Of a stretch of DNA of 64,000 bases, positions 36,227 to 51,829 are shown in pieces. This DNA comes from Setophaga petechia (lineage: Eukaryota > Chordata > Aves > Passeriformes > Parulidae): the NCBI GenBank assembly GCA_024362935.1, contig JANCRA010000010.1, positions 14,530,769-14,594,768 on the forward strand, given 5' to 3'. The translations under genes and the position numbers were made by a program. Under the pieces are notes generated by a model. That model had not been told where the DNA came from, ran no database searches, and saw only the letters and a list, made by a program, of their open reading frames with translations. The first letter of the stretch is position 1, and every line of letters starts with the position of its first letter.

Positions 36227-39200
36227 GTCTGAATCTTGCTAGATAGCACAGCAAAGTACAAAGTCCTGCTACACAAAGTACAGTGACTCCACAAGACACA
36301 GGGCCACAGTGGGGAAATGTGAGATTCAGAACTGCTCACTTTTCATTTAAACAAGTCTTTCATATATTTGATATTCCCTTTAAATGCCTTTAGGGTATGT
36401 CAAGTAGGTCAACTAAAAGCTCAGTTCCTCATGGTAAGTGGTATTTTACTGCAGGATTTGTCCTTTTCTGCTGGCTCTGGCCTCGGGCACAGCCTCGGGC
36501 AGGAGCAGGTTCCTAAGTGGAACCACAGAGAAAGCAGCTGTGGGAGTTTGTGGCTCAGAAACCCCCTCTGATCCAAGTCCCATTTGGTGGAAATTTACTC
36601 AAGAGCTAAACTTACATTTGTAACAGGAATCACAACCACATTCTTAGAGTCACACCAAGCTTCTGATCTTGGAAGGCCCAAAAGCAATAAATAACCAGGG
36701 ACCAACACAGAAATGCAGAAATTCCAATATAGGAGGATGTCATCTCTAACTGCTGTGATGCTCTGGGATCCTGTAAAGAAATCCTGCTGTGCATTCCAGC
36801 TAAGAGCTACATCTTTATTGCTGCAGCTGATATATCTTTTTTCTAAATGGATGACAAAACTGGTCACAATTTCATGAAGCTATCAATATCCCTATAGCAA
36901 CTGTAAATGTACAAGACCACTGAAATAAACGGCCACACCCAAAGCTGACAGCAGAGACCAAACAACATTTGGGGTGCAACAGTCAAAAAACAGGGTTTTG
37001 GTCTAAATATTGGAGTGATGGCATTTGTCATAGTAACTGATTTATTCATGCAAAGCTCCTCAGCAGCTGCAAGTCTTGTCCAAATGACCTGCACCACCAG
37101 AAAAATTCAATTTACCAAAATAACCCTGCTGGAATTACAACATTTTAACATGCCATTGCAATGCCTCATTTCAAACAGAGAAAGTGAGTTTGTGATCCAG
37201 CCCCTCCACCTGAGAATAATGTGAGAAAATGCTTCAGCATTTGCTCTTAATTAAGGCTGCAGCACCATCATATTCAAAAACTAATGTGATCATTATGAAG
37301 CTATATTCTAGGTCATGATTCAGGAGCTATAATGAGGGAATAACTAATTACCAAATATTAGTTATGACAAATTTACTTTTTTGAAATTTATTGGATGCCA
37401 TATACCAGACAATAAGTTTTCCTGAAAACAAGATTTTACATGGTAGAAAGATACCACATAATGTGGGAATTAAAGTTCTGTACAAACCATAAGCATCAAG
37501 TGACATTTTTGTTTATGGCACTTGGAAGTACAATATTTTTTCTGTTTTGGGCATCTATGGTGGGTGACAGTAGTAAATTAATTAGATTAAAAATTGGTGA
37601 ATCAACCTGGGATTTCTCTCACCTAATTTTGAAGGCAAATTGGTTTGACCAGAGTAAACCAGTGGATCTGGAACTGTGAAAAGGCAGATCTTTATTGGCA
37701 GTGTTGAAGTCCTTTGTTGCTTAGGAAGTTTCATTTCAAGCTCTTCTGTTTTCTCCAGAGTTAAGTCAAGGAAGGTCCTGTTAGACCTGGAGAAGTTGAT
37801 AACAGCTCCACTTTCTCCAATACCTATCAGTGCAATGATTAAGAGCTTTCCATTACTCTTTGTAGCTCTGCACCAACTTTATGCTGAGCAGCACAGAGAA
37901 AGACAAAGCTGTAGCAGCCCGTGGCAGACCAACAGTGCCTTCATTCTGTAACCACTGAAGCATCAGCTGGAGCAATGCAGTACAAGATCAATTACCAGAG
38001 CATCACAGGGGACAACAAATATGTCTGGATAGCCAAGGTTTCAGGTAATTAAGGTAAATTTGAATGTAATTTATAGATAATGAGAAACATGAATAACAGG
38101 GAGTTTTGGAAAACTAAGTTTGGATAATTCAGGCTATCTTGCACTAAGTATTCCTGAAAGAATATTGTAATGTATGCTGGGATTTTCAAAGTTTTTAAAT
38201 AGACTAAACCACCTGATTCCCATTAATTTCTAGGATTGGTTTTCCACCTGGTTCTGTTGGGGCATTCAGAAAGCTGCTCCAATTAAAGTCAATGGAGGAG
38301 CTGTGTTTGCCTTAAACTGGCAGTGCTCATGGCATATTTTGCATAGTTAGTTACTGAAATTGCATCTAAACCAACAAGGTAGGCTATGCTGTTCCAGGGA
38401 ACTATTCCATGATGGTAGGAGGAGCCTAAATTACTACACCCCTCGCAGGTATGGCTTAGCCCTCAGTTAAAGCATCAGCATCTTTAGGAGCAGTCCAAAA
38501 AATGACAGAATCTTCTGTCTCCCTTGTGAAAGAGCCATTCATAACATATGCATGACAGAGAGACAAACTATAATATCTCTGCCCTGCAATATCACATCTT
38601 TGATGTGATAAATGTCCCACTGTATTTTCATCACTTCCTTTGAATCTTAAAACTGCAAAGTCCATGATAATGGATGTGCATCTCTACTGCACTGGCCACT
38701 GTTGAAGTGGATGTAGTAGAGAAATGACTTTCCAAGTAAGAGAGTTGATTACTGGCTTTGGAAATGTAAATTTCTTTGCTGTTTAGCAGACTACTGAGAG
38801 CAGCCCTGTTAACACCCAGAGGAGTTCTGCAGCATTCACCAGAGAGGCCCAGGTGCACACACACCCCTCTGTGTGTCAGGAGACCCTTGCAAACATTAAT
38901 AGCTGCATGACAAGGACACTGAAAGGGTAAACAAGGGAAAGGCAAGTAGAGGCTGACACAGGTACTTCAGAAGGAAAAGGGATAGAGCAATAGTCTCTTC
39001 TGTAGTTTGTGTCTCTGGGGATTAAAACCACGAGCACAGCTAAGCAGGGAATCAGCTCTCACTCAGCTGCAGTAGAGAGAAAGGTGGGGTGGAAATATCA
39101 AAGACCCTGTGTAGCATTTAAGCAGAGACTAAAAGGCAGCTCAACATGAAAAGAAATTATTTTAAGCCACTATTCTTTAGCTACTTAATTTTGACAACTT

Positions 39201-40209
39201 ATTTCATACCTGCTTTAACACAAAAAGCTTGGTGTCGATGAGAAGGTTCAAAGAGAGGGTGTGTGTCAGGACAAAATGCTCCCAAAAGTGCATTTTTCTT
39301 CACCTGCCAGGGGAGTCAGTTTTGAGAAAGTCATACTTAAGGGCTGAGAAAATGTAAAACAGATGTGGAGTACATCTTCAACATGAAATTATCCATACAA
39401 AGCACTCCTTTTAATACAAAATAAAACTCAAGCAGAGATGCTAAAACATAGCTTACAAAGCACCCGAGACAATGAAAGCTATAAAGGAGGGGGGAATCAG
39501 AAAGTAGGTCTCCTTCCTGTTTTTCACTCGCATAATAAGCTCTGTTGGATAAGGACAACAGGGCCCTGTGTCATGATTGCCTCTGTAGATGCTGTTCTAA
39601 TGCTATTATTGTCATTAATGCACATTGTTCCCAGCTCTGCTGAATGGCTCCGCCATGCACGGTACATAAATTCATACTCTCATCCAGAACTCCTGCAATA
39701 TTCAAGAACACTGGAATGAAGAAGACAAACTAGCAGCTTAACTGAATAACCTTATTTTGTGTGAGTGTCATCTGAAACCATTACTTTAATGTGATTATCT
39801 GTTTTTATTATTTCCTTTCTGAGGACTTGGAATAAAGACACAACCGAGACTCTCTTAGACACGGTCATTGGCATCATTACAGTCTTTCTACTGTCAGCAG
39901 CAGAGATCTGATCTGTAAATCAACTTAGACTGTAAGGGCTACTGAAAAGCAAGCACTCTTTATCATCCTATTACATACCCAAGCTACTGCTTCCTCTGGC
40001 TCACTGAGAAAAACAGACTGTTTTAGTTCCTTTACATAACCAGAGGAGTTCTTAATGCACAGATTATTGACTTAGTGGAGTTTTATCATGTCCCAGTGTA
40101 CCAGGGGATTTTTAATCCAGGACTTCTTTACATGATCTATTTTCATGGCTCTTTTTATTGTCACAGTCTGTCATTATAATGATTTGCAAATCCAGAGCAG
40201 TGGATGCTT

Positions 40210-40520
40210 AGCTCTTTAACAGGTGCTCATGGAGGAGATGGGGGGAGAAGGCATCTCCCTGCTCTCCTCTGCCCTCTGTAAGGGCCAAACCCCATCACAT
40301 GCAGCACAAAATTCCTTCAGGGCTTGTGCAGCAGGAGCTGGCGTGGCTTTCTGCCCACAGGAGCATTTCCACTCCCATGACTTCCATGAGCCCATCACCT
40401 CCAGGAAAGCAGCTGGGTGTAGATCCTCCTGTGCTGGTGTCAGCCACAGCCAGCTTTGTGCAGAGGCACAGAAATGCCCACATTCTTGAGGAGGCAAGTC
40501 TAAAACTGGCCTCCTGCACG
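40210..40520. other. GC-rich islet in intron 5
   Basis: GC-rich, CpG-poor sequence with overlapping open frames of 80-100 codons on both strands, as expected for stop-poor GC-rich DNA. No recognisable protein or repeat. Confidence 0.55.
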
Positions 40521-43500
40521 ACATCAGTTTCTTGTAAAAGCCACTGATGTTTTCTTCCTATGTTGATACTACTGAAAGCAGTCAAGGGTGTTCATGCCTA
40601 GCACAGGGTCACTTCTGGGAAAAACAAATGTTCCAACACACAAGTAGCAAGGGGAGACCCTGAATGTCTTGTAGGTGTGAGATCAACACAAAAATCAACC
40701 ATACAAGGGGTATGAAAGGATGTTTGCAGAGGTGAAATCTTCTGTGTTTATGAGTGTGGTTCTGCTCTGCAGAGACTCAAACCTGCTCTCCTCCCTTCCA
40801 CTCCCTTCTCCACTTTACTGCAAAGCTCCAGATGGAAACACCCATATGAACCTCAATACCTGCATGTAGCTCCCATAAGTGCTGTAGACTGTGAGTTTTT
40901 CAGATACTTTAGGCTGATGTCCATTAAGGGAAGCATCTGATTTTATGGCCCTCCAACCCTCACATCCTACCTCACCCTCAGTAGTGGATATTTCCCTTTC
41001 CACTGCTGGAACCAGTGGGACAACCTGCAAGATCCCTGTGCACTCCAAATTAATCCCAGACCTAAAAGTCTCACTGGAGCAAGATCTGAGTAGCTGTTAG
41101 AGCTCCACAGCATGTCTACATATCCCCAAAGATTTGGGCTGTGATCTTTGGTTTGGAGCTCTCTGTGTTACCATAATATGAGCTGATAACAACAATATGT
41201 CACTGCACTTATTTCCAGTAGACAGTTCCCTGGAGGGAAGGGAAAAAATGGTTTAAATCTGACATGCTATCAGTGTTAAAAGAGAAAGTGAATATATGCC
41301 AAAAACAAACAAACAATTGAAACAAAAATCCAACAAAGATGACAGTATTCCAACTGCATCGTGGATGTGAGGGAGAAAATTGATGTTGAATTTGGTATCT
41401 GCAAATGAATTTCCAGATTTCTGTGTTTATTCCTTAAATTACAAGCACACAGCATATCTTGGGGGTTTATGATCCCCATCAAAGCCATCTTGCTGAGAAA
41501 TGTGAATTTCTTTCTCTTTCTGAAGGTCACAAAGTAGATATCCCATATCTAGGGGCTGAGAGAGCAGGAACATTTGGTATTCCTCCAAATGAAAGCATCT
41601 CCAGTGCCATTTGTTCAGCCTCCCCTTGCTAAGCTGCTGGATGTGAATCACTCAGCAACCTCCCAACATGTCAGTGATGGCTGTGTGCAGTTGGAGAGGT
41701 CACTCTTGCAAAAGTGATGTGCAGACTTGCTGCTCTGGAAATTAAACATGTTCTCTACAGAGTCCCCTTGAATGTGCTGTCTGCATTTCACATGCAGCCC
41801 CATGCTGATCCTTACACTGCTGTGAAAAACACTTGAGAATCATTTTTCCCTGGGCTTTACATTACTATCTTAGGATTCTTATCAGGCCACTCAGAAACTG
41901 GTGGCACAGTCATTACTGGCTGCATGTCACTGATAGAGAATGGAAGACACAAGAGATGCCTAAGCATAAGCAAGCAAACTGCAGTATAACTAAAAAAGGC
42001 AGAAAACACTGGGTTTTTTTGGTTATTTATAGGAACTTCAAAGTTCTCCTCAGTTATAAATCATTCTGAGCTACCAGTCTGCCTAAGGATGGCTGTGCTT
42101 TTGAAGGTGAAAGCTGGAAGATCAGACCTTGGGTGATAAAAAGAATGTTGGTTCCACTACAGACAAATTCGATTGCAGAGGAGATAAAATGGTGCCCAAG
42201 AATACGATAGATTAGGCTGAGATGTTTTTGCCATGCAACCAGTCATCAAGAGATAAAAGGGCTTCTACAGGGCAGGTTTTCAGTAGGAGAAAATTAACCT
42301 CTCTTAAACCATATTTCCCATCAGAAAGAGTAAATAAAATTTCCATTTGACTGCCACTTTCTTAGGACAGTTGATTAGAATGGAAAGTTAATGAATGAAA
42401 CCCCCAGCTTTTTAAAGTAAACTTGAAAAAAAGTTAAACCAATAGTGAAAAATCTTAAAAACCCCTTGCAGCCATGATGCCAGATCCAATTATATTTGTA
42501 CTGCTAATTTATATGTGCAAGATAAGTAAAGTTATGAATGGAGATGAGAAGCCAAAGAATTCTAAGAAGCAAGGGAAATTGTTCTATAGCAAAACATGCT
42601 TAGGCTGTCCTCAAAAGAGGAACCAACAAGCAATTTAATGTTGTTTCAGTATCTTCTGTTCCAGAAGCAGACAGCACATCAGGCTATGTATGAAAAAAAA
42701 AAGAGGAGTGGCTCATAAAACTTTCAGACCAACTATGTTTAGAAAGCATTAAAAAAACAAAAGCAGCAACAAAAAAATCAGCTTTTTCCTGGAAGAAAAG
42801 GATTTGTATGCAAATATACCCCAACATTTGTCAGCAAAACTAAAGGATTTTGAAATGAGAGAAGGATTTTTTGAATATAGTTTATCACTACTTTGATGAA
42901 ATGAGATGCCAGCTGCAAGGTTGCTGCTGTCTCCTCTAATAGCAGTTAGGAGGCTGGGAGATGGAGCTGTGGCTTGTGCTCACAGGCAGAGCTGACTCCA
43001 CACAGGCAGCACAATTCTGACACCCAAACCTCCAGTGGCAGCAGCCAAGACATCAAGAGGCCCAAGCTTGGCAGTAAAACACTGCACTTAGCAGCAACCT
43101 CAATGACCTGAGGTGCTACAAAATGCATGAAACACTCAGTATCACTTATAATAATTTAATGTGTTCCAGTGGGAGGAGGAATGGGGAGCCAATGTTTGAA
43201 TAAAGCTAAGAGCAAACTCTGCTGCTGAGAAGGAATGGTCGGACTCGTTTTGCTTTACGCGCTTTCATTTTCTCTCTGTTTGTTCAGAGCAGTGTGTTTG
43301 CCCTTGGGCAGTTTCACCCAGGCCTTCCAACCAGCAAGGACTGAGCAGGAAAAAGCATCAGGAATTACATTTGGTAGCCATGCCTCCCTCCTCAAGGCCC
43401 AGGGAAGGGATGAGCCCTCCAGCACACTTTAAAGGTCAACTGGAGCAGACAGAGGTCAAAGCCATGGGGGCCACCTAGAGAATGCCTTGAGAGCAACTCT

Positions 43501-44379
43501 GTCTTACAGATTTTGGATCTGGAAACACTTGGTGACAAATGACACCTCTGCATTTTCATCTGCACTTACAGAAATACTAAAATGATGAAATTCTGCAATT
43601 ACTCAAGTTTCCTCCTTGAGTTATTTTGCCCTCAAAAAGTACTGGAACATTCAAAACCTTGCTCAGACTTAGAAAACTATCCCCACTTGCAGATGCTATC
43701 GCCCCTGCTCTGCAATAGTCAATTGCTGATTGATTTCCTTTAAACTTGTGTAAGCTATAGATATATAGATGTGTACGTGCACTGAAACTCAGCGTGTTTC
43801 CTTGTTCAGAACTCCAATATCAAAACATCTTCAATCTCCCCAAGTGCGCTCTAGGACAACCTACAGGACAAAAGGAAATCAGTTTTAACAAAGCAGGAGT
43901 GATTCCCAGGGTAATGAGCATCTTAAAATACAATTTAAAAAATTATTTTCTTGCCTTAAGTCACGTAGGCACACAATTGTGTTTTGGAGGATGACATTTC
44001 TGAGACTGCCACTGATCTATCACAAAACTTCCAAAATTTACCAACAACTAAAACTCTCTCTTGGAGATTTAGCTCATGTGCCTGCATGTTCACTCCTGCT
44101 TCCTCTGTTTGCATGCTATAAACATTTTTCAGAAATAAAAGTCCTAATTTGTGAAGGCCACAGTCATTAAACATAATTTTGAATACATCAGAGCACAAAA
44201 TGTTCCCACGCTGGCAAGTGCTATGCAATAGAATAGATCTGCACATAATGGCAAGGAAAACATTGTGGAAGCAGATGTCAGGAAAATTATTTACCTTGAT
44301 TCAGATTCTTCAAGGAGAAGGATTTCAAAATATTTTTCTGCAACATGGTTTAGCAGTGATGGAGCAGAGGCTGGGCTGA

Positions 44380-44640
44380 GCACGCAGGACATTTGCAGCC
44401 CCATTCTCCCATTACACCTGTGTGGGTGGGAGAGCACTGGGACCCCTTCCCCTGCCTGGGCACAGCAAGGGGAGCCCCAGGCAGGGCTGGAGGTGCTGCT
44501 GGCACACAGGAGAGCCAGCCCAGGGGCAGAGCCAAGGGCAGGGGGGCAGCACGGTGGGACACAGCTCTCACCTCGGGGGTCTCGCCTTGGGCATCCCCAG
44601 AGTGCTCAGGGAGCTCACAGCACAAATCCAGCCACAGAAA
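44380..44640. other. GC-rich islet in intron 5
   Basis: The most GC-rich block of the right half, with runs such as GGGGGGCAGC and CCCAGGCAGG. Overlapping open frames on both strands are composition artefacts. No splice-bounded exon is evident. Confidence 0.6.
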
Positions 44641-47306
44641 AACCCACCTGAAATGTCTAACATTCCACATTATATAGCTTTCACCACAAAAATAGCTGCA
44701 TGCACAGCACAGGCTCCTCCAGAGCTGTCAAACAAGATTTGAAACCCAGCTCCTCTGGCATGGGATGCACAAATCTTCTGCAACAGCTAGAGGAGATCTT
44801 GACTGACAGCAGGAGCAGCAAGCTGATATTGTTTGTTGTGCACTCAACACCACACAAAGCAGAAACAGTTTGGGGACTTCAGCTTTACAAAATAGTTTTA
44901 CTGTTCAGTAATGCTAACCCTTGAGATACTGAAAAAAAGAAAAAGGAAAAGAAAAGCAAAAAAGTTTCCCAAAGTAACAACTTTTTTAGCTACAAGAATG
45001 CTTTAAAGCCCCCAAAAAAGTAAAGAAAGGAGCCTGGGATCCATACATCCTGCTGCACATAATCCCCAAACAGACTATGTGCAATAAGAAAAATATTATT
45101 ACTTAATATTTTTGCCTTACATAATTCAGTACAGCACTGGATGTTGCTAAACCTTTTAACCCCTCTTTTTTTTTTCCACTCTCAATTTCCACAAAACCTG
45201 GTGACTTTTCTCTAAGGAAGTAAGATATACAACTTAATAAGTTGACTAGCATTTCATCCTCGCATGATAAAAATTCATTAAAAATTCTTTAAAAAGCAAA
45301 CCAGGATGAATCCCAAACAGAAGAAAATCAGTAGTGCTAGAGCTTCCACAGAGGGCAACAGAGATGGTCTCACTTGGAACACAGCCCTTCACTCCAAAGA
45401 AAAATCAAAAATCAAGGGTATCTATTGCATCTTGCACAAATGCACCTTGGAAGCCACAAAAAAAAAAGTAATTGTAACACTGTGTCAGGCAATGTAAATA
45501 TGCAGGTAGGTGTCCAATTACTTCAGCTCTAAAGATCAGTGTAGTCTTTCTCTTTATAAGCAGAGAGGTGCACACAGGTTTTGATACACACTCTTGATGT
45601 ATTACCTTTGAAATCTGGCACTGCTGGGGACTGTTGTTGTTCAACCAAAGAGTGTGTATGCAAAAGCTGGATCATTTTCATCATGCTGTGTGGAGCATAG
45701 CTGTGCTTTTCAGAGTAAATATCTATACTGCTGAAGAAAATGCCCTTTTTCTTTAGAAGTAGCAGAGTACAAACCTCAAAGGTTCATTTCTTTGCAAAGA
45801 CTAAGGCCCTAATGATCACAAGCAACACACAATTACTGCAGCTCCAGAGTTACAGAGAAAATATCCCAGGCAGGTCCTTGTCAGTGCAGCTCACAGCACA
45901 TTGCAGAGAATAAAGTTGGTATAAACTATTCATTCATATGTTACTTCATATTGAAAGATATATTGGTGACCTTCTCCAGCTTGACTGTTATAATAGTAAT
46001 AAAACTGAATCCTGGAAGATTGCACTTGTGGTCAAAGTAGTAAAATATGACCTTATGCTATTCAACATTGACATTTATTATATCAATTCAAACACAAAAA
46101 CTGCATTAAAATGATGTTAAGTGTCTGGCTTTCAAGTAAAACAGCTAAGAAATTTGATCTGCCAATAAGATTTCTTCACCAGCTCACCATTCCAATACAT
46201 GATACACATTATTTACCAAATCTGGTAGTTAAGGCTCTTTAAATAAAAATCTGCTTGTATCTCAGCCACAGAATCATGGCAGAGGTGACACCATGCAGTG
46301 AATCTGCAGTGTTCATACAAGGCAGCCTCAATATAAAAACAAAAGTAAAATCAATCCCCAGAATCAGGAGTTCATCTTTGCTCTTTGAGTGGAAACACAA
46401 AGGGCTAAATGCAAAATGCTGAACACCTGGTTGCAGCAAGAATGAAAATTTTCACAGTCATTTTTAATATCACAGCAGCACATCCATTTCAATCACAGAA
46501 AGAAAACCTAGTCTCAGGTCAGCAAAGAAGATCGAGGATTCTGCAGCCCCACATGCTCTGAACTCCTACTGGTTTTCCTAAAAATACAGGACAGAGAGCA
46601 GCATATCAGAGCAGAGATGTGCACTGCAGATCTCAGAGCAGAATGAGGTCTAGAGCTATTTTGGGATACAGTAAAAGTTGAAGAATAGAGCTATCTGGCA
46701 TTCTTTTTTATTTTTCTGATGCAGTTAGTGATGGTTCACAAGTAAATGTTTTTCAGGGTTACCAAACAATTACTACAATTACCAAACAATTTTAAAAATA
46801 AAAGAAAAATTGAGATTCCAGACTCTAAGTGATCTCAGATCTGTCAAAAATATGGGCATTTGAGCATTTATTTGGAGCCTGGTAATTCTGCACAGAGACC
46901 TGTCTCCTGCTATGAGCATCCTGACTGTTCTGTGCTGTGTTACACACTCTCGGTGATTTTTAATGAGAAACTCAACAGCCATTTCAGAACAACAGACAGA
47001 AGCACATCAACCATTTTTTCTCAGAACAGAATTCTTACTTTTAGCCAGCCTAAATTTGAAAATATGCTTAATTCTCAGAATTAAATGAGAACACTAATGC
47101 CTCCCACCATGCTGGCAAGTTGTGAATTTTCAGACATAAAGAGAAAAACATTGGATTTTTATAATCCAAGTTGCATAATCTGTCAAGAACAATGATTTGC
47201 GTCTGGCAAATGCTGATACGCATTTTTAGTAGAGCTAAGCAACATCAGCTCAGAGAGGAGAGCAAAATCCCCCTGCCTTTGGGCCAGGCACTGCAAAATG
47301 AAGCTT

Positions 47307-47340
47307 AAAAAAAAAAAAAAAGAAAAAAGAAAGGAAAAGT
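47307..47340. repeat. Poly-A / purine-rich tract
   Basis: Fifteen A residues followed by an A-rich purine stretch (gaaaaaagaaaggaaaag). Confidence 0.88.
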
Positions 47341-50300
47341 GGGTTTGTCATCAGGGTGGCAGACAACGGCAGCTATTTCATTTCAGCTCTCTGGAATACA
47401 GACGTTCTGTTTTCAGGCTATGACTGACAGAGCTGCAGCTCCCCTGTAGTAAGGGTGACATCTCATTTGAACAGCAGCTTCCCCCCAGGACATCCTCCAG
47501 GGTAGGCACTCCAGGCACCCTCCCTTCCCAGAACCTCCAGCTTTGCTGGAGCATCTCAGTGGCACGTTGGTGCAGGAGATCTCCTGTTCTGCCCTGGCAG
47601 AAGCTGCTCCTGCGGTGCTCAGTGTCTACACAGATCCTTTTATTTGGTTCCCTTCCTCTCTAAGGGGTGCAACTGGGTCAGGCTTTTTCTTTTTTCAAGC
47701 TCCTTTTGGACACATTTCAGCAGGTTTCTCCTCATCCACCCAATATCCCTGCCTCCTCTTCACACAGCGTGCTCTTTTAACAAAGTGTGATGCACATCAG
47801 GCCCTCACACCTGGATAGAAAACCTTCTTTCTTTGCTCTCTACCTCTTCTCCTACATTATTTGCATCCAACTACGATTCATTTCCTCTTATTTAAGAGGA
47901 CAGAAATGTGACTAGCAAGCCATGTTATGAAGTAGAGCATTTCACAAAAAAATCTGCCAAGCCCTCCACGGCCAAACTAATTATAACTGTACTCTCTGCA
48001 GCTTGATGAAGCTAAATGGAGATCTACAAACTGCTTCAGTAAATAGAAAAACGTGCAAGTGAAAAACATTCATTTGGAGAAATATGCATCCAGCATTGAG
48101 GCTTCAGGAGCAGCAGTTTATAGACCCAGTTACCACTACATGCATTTTAAAATTGAATGCCTCCTCAGTATTCATGAAGTGTACCACAGTTCAATAGTTG
48201 TTTTCATGAGTTGTGCCTTCATTAGGTGAACAACATTAAACACCTGGGATACTGTTCAAACTAGTCCTAAGGGGCAAATTTTCATGACAAATGAGCTGAG
48301 ATAAATTTTACAACTGAAAAAAAAATCTCATTTTTGCAATGGTAAATTTACTACTTGTTTCAAAGAAATAAAACAAAACAACAAAGACACAAAGTTAATA
48401 TTAATATTACTTCTACAATATCCCACAGAAAAGATTTCAGTTTTCTCTGCACATAAGAACACTTTCAAATACCAGAAGGAGAGTAAATATTTATTGACAC
48501 ATGCTTTTGTTTCCCCTTTCAAGTTAATGGGGTTAATTCCCCACTATCTTTGCAACCTTCTGTATGTTCATTATCAGGATGACTTCTTCTGCCTTTATGG
48601 CATAAGTATCTTACAGATTTTGTTCAAATCTGTTTCTTTCTTTCTTTCCTAAGGCCTGCATCATGCTTGTTTCAGTCCTTACGTGGGCAATGTACACTGG
48701 AGATGTTAAATGTGCATTTCTGTGTGCCCCCTCCCTCACGTGTTCAGAGCTGAGCAAGAAGTGCCTCAGTGCACACACAGCAGGCTGGCTCTCCCACCCA
48801 GATGATTTGGGAATGCTCAAACACAGCTAATTGCAAGGAATTCCTCTTGCCCTGCAGGCTGCCATGACTTCCCACAGTTCTGACCATCCCACTGCACGTG
48901 TGGGAATGCTTCATTCCCTCTGCTGCTGCTCTCAGGACTGAGGAGCAGTTTGTGTTTGGGGTTTGCTTCTCTCCACTCGCAGCTGTCCCTGTCCCTTTAC
49001 AGATGACTGGACTGGAAAAGACTTGAAAGGACTCAGACAGGGGGTCTGACACTCCAGGACTTGGTATCAGACTGTTATCAGTGCCTTGATATGAGCCAGG
49101 GCATGTTCAGCTGTGCTGGGGCCTCAGGCCAGGCTGCTTCAGGCACCCTCAGTCCCACAGCCTGGTGGGAAACACTGACATTGTCACCCTGTCACCATTG
49201 TCACCTGTGTCCCTAGGCCAGAGGCAATAAGGACACAGAGATGCATTTACAGCTGCATTTTGTTCAGACCAGGGGCAGAGAGAAGACATGGTGGGAAGCA
49301 AGAAAGGACAGGGAGAACCTTCCACTCCTACAGCAGCTGGAATCCTGCACAGGAAGATTCAGCCTGTGGTCCTTGCATTTTGTGTCTTCTTGCAAGCATT
49401 ACAACAGCTGCAAATAGGGAAAACCAGCTGCATTTTCAGATAATTCTAACAACAGTTATTATTTCCATAATCCTTTATTCTAGCTTCTTAAGTCACAATT
49501 TCCTCCCACATCAATGGCACCATCAGAGGAAGGTAATATGGTCCAGTTGAGTAATTTGTATACATGCACAAACACCCCTAGCACAATAGAAGCTCTCAGA
49601 ACATTTTCTTCTCTGCCTCTTTTTACTCTCTTTCTGGTTTATTTTACCCTAAACAATCCCTCTCTCAGGAGACCTTCCAGCTATCTTACAAGCAGGCACC
49701 GAGCCTTTCATACTTTAATAAAACATAAAAATTAAAGCAATGAATATTAGAAATATCCATCTTACTCAATTAGATGCTCCATAGTGGACTGTAAACCTTT
49801 GAATGTGGTTGGCTAATCCCATTAACTGGTCAAGCAATTTTCTCTACTGCTTCCAGGAGCACAGAGCTCCCTAGAAAATACATTTAGAACCATGCCCACC
49901 CTTTAGATTAGATTAAGCTGCCTATAGAAGTCCAACGTGTTTCCCTAAGGTTTAAGACCTATATATTAATCCCTGTATTTTTTCACAATTCACTGAGTAT
50001 GCACTGCTCCTAAAAATTACTACAGGCTTGGTTTCACTTAATGTTGACCTTCCTCCAAAGTACTAGATACAGTGGAATTACAGGCCAAGGGAACCATGAC
50101 TTTCTTTAAAGATTACTAAAATTGTATTTTTCCTCATAGTGAGAAAGAATTCCTCCAAATTTGGTTTATTAACAAATTCAAGGAAGGCTTAAAAAGGAGC
50201 AGTCTGGCTTTGGATTGCATTTCAAAGACTCCTGGTCCCTGTTGTGTAGGAGGCTGCAAACTGTGACCCAGCTCCTCTCTGCTGGTTCCCATCTACAAGG

Positions 50301-51829
50301 GCCTGTGCTTTATTGCTGTCAGTTCACACTTCCAGCCCCTCCTGAGAGAAAAGGGAGATGAGAAGGGATACCCAGAGTCTGCCTCCTGCACCCAAACATC
50401 TCCCATGGTCACCAGGGAGCCTCTGGACATATTCCCCTTCCTTTCCCACCACTGAAGATCACTTCCCTCTCAAAGCTGGTCAATGGGCTCAAAGTTCCAG
50501 GGAATGCTTGGATCTGAATCCATTTTTTATCTCTTGGTTTGAAGGCACACAAGGCAGATGGTTCATTATCAACATCAGTTTGTTGGGTTTTTTTTTTTTC
50601 TCTGCGCTATAAAATCCCTTCAGGCCCCAAAAGCTAAACCTGAGGCAAGGTGTGAGGTCCTGCACAGATGAAGTAGGAAATAGTCCCTGCTCAGAAACCA
50701 TGCAGGAGAGACTGGGGACAGGAACACAGAAGGAGAAGAAATAAAGCACATGTTCAAAACAGAGGCATGCAGCACTAGAATATAAATGCCATTTCCTAGG
50801 GAAACTGTACTAAACACCTTCCATAATGTAACTCAGCAGAACAGTGCTGCAGATCACTGAAGAATCCAGAAGTGTTTGCAATGTGAACCCCCCTATCCAT
50901 GTGGACTCATTTTAAGACAATATAAAAGCAAATCAGTACCAAAGTTTAGTTATTTCCATCAGATAAAAATGCCAAAAACATGTTATGTCACTTTGTATTT
51001 TATGTCTAAACAAAGGATGTTAGACAAACAGAAGGAAGATATTTCAAATCAGGAACTAGAAATTATTTTAATTTTAAAATGGTGGCATCTTGAAGAGTGT
51101 TTGAATGAAGGTTCATAAATTGGCTGGAATTAAAGCAGAGTTTAGCTCAGAATATTCTTCATAGTTGAATTATTCAAACAACATGAGGCTACTGAGAAAA
51201 CATTGTCTGAGCTAAACCCTAATTACAACAGTGCAAAACAAACCACTTTAACTAATAGAGCACATCTTTCAGTGATGTCTGTTCTGAAAAATGCTACTTT
51301 TTTTAATATGTGTGAACTCTAAATTTTTCAGGAAGCAGTACACTAATAGTAAATATTTGGCTGGCACAGCTTCAGCACACAGATCACATACCCGAGATTT
51401 GAGAGCTCTCAGACAAGAAAATGCTTCAGTGAATACTTAAGTTTGAGCAGTTACATATCAGCTGCCTTTGGCACAGTTACTCCCCACAAGCCCCCTGCAT
51501 GACAGCACAACCTAGCAGGCTCTGCTCCAGCTAAATTAAAAGCAGAGGATGCTGGAAATCATGAATACCTGCAATGTCTGCCCTAAACAAGGATTTAAAG
51601 GTCCTTATTTTCATAAATGAAACATTCTCATAACTGATACACAGGTGAGGACTCATGCAGAAAAAGGATGGACTGCAGAAAATATGCCACATCACAGGTG
51701 TACAGGAAAATCAACTGCACCATTTGCCTGAGAAAGGAGACAAACACGGATAAGATTTTAATAATCCCCATTTGGTTTTTTTAAAGGAAATGCACTTAGA
51801 AATATGTTGGGCTCCTTTGAACAAGAAGG

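Noticed and set aside
46744..46793. Short duplication of ACCAAACAATT
   Set aside because: Two 11-base words 20 bases apart in AT-rich DNA. Too short to mean more than local slippage.
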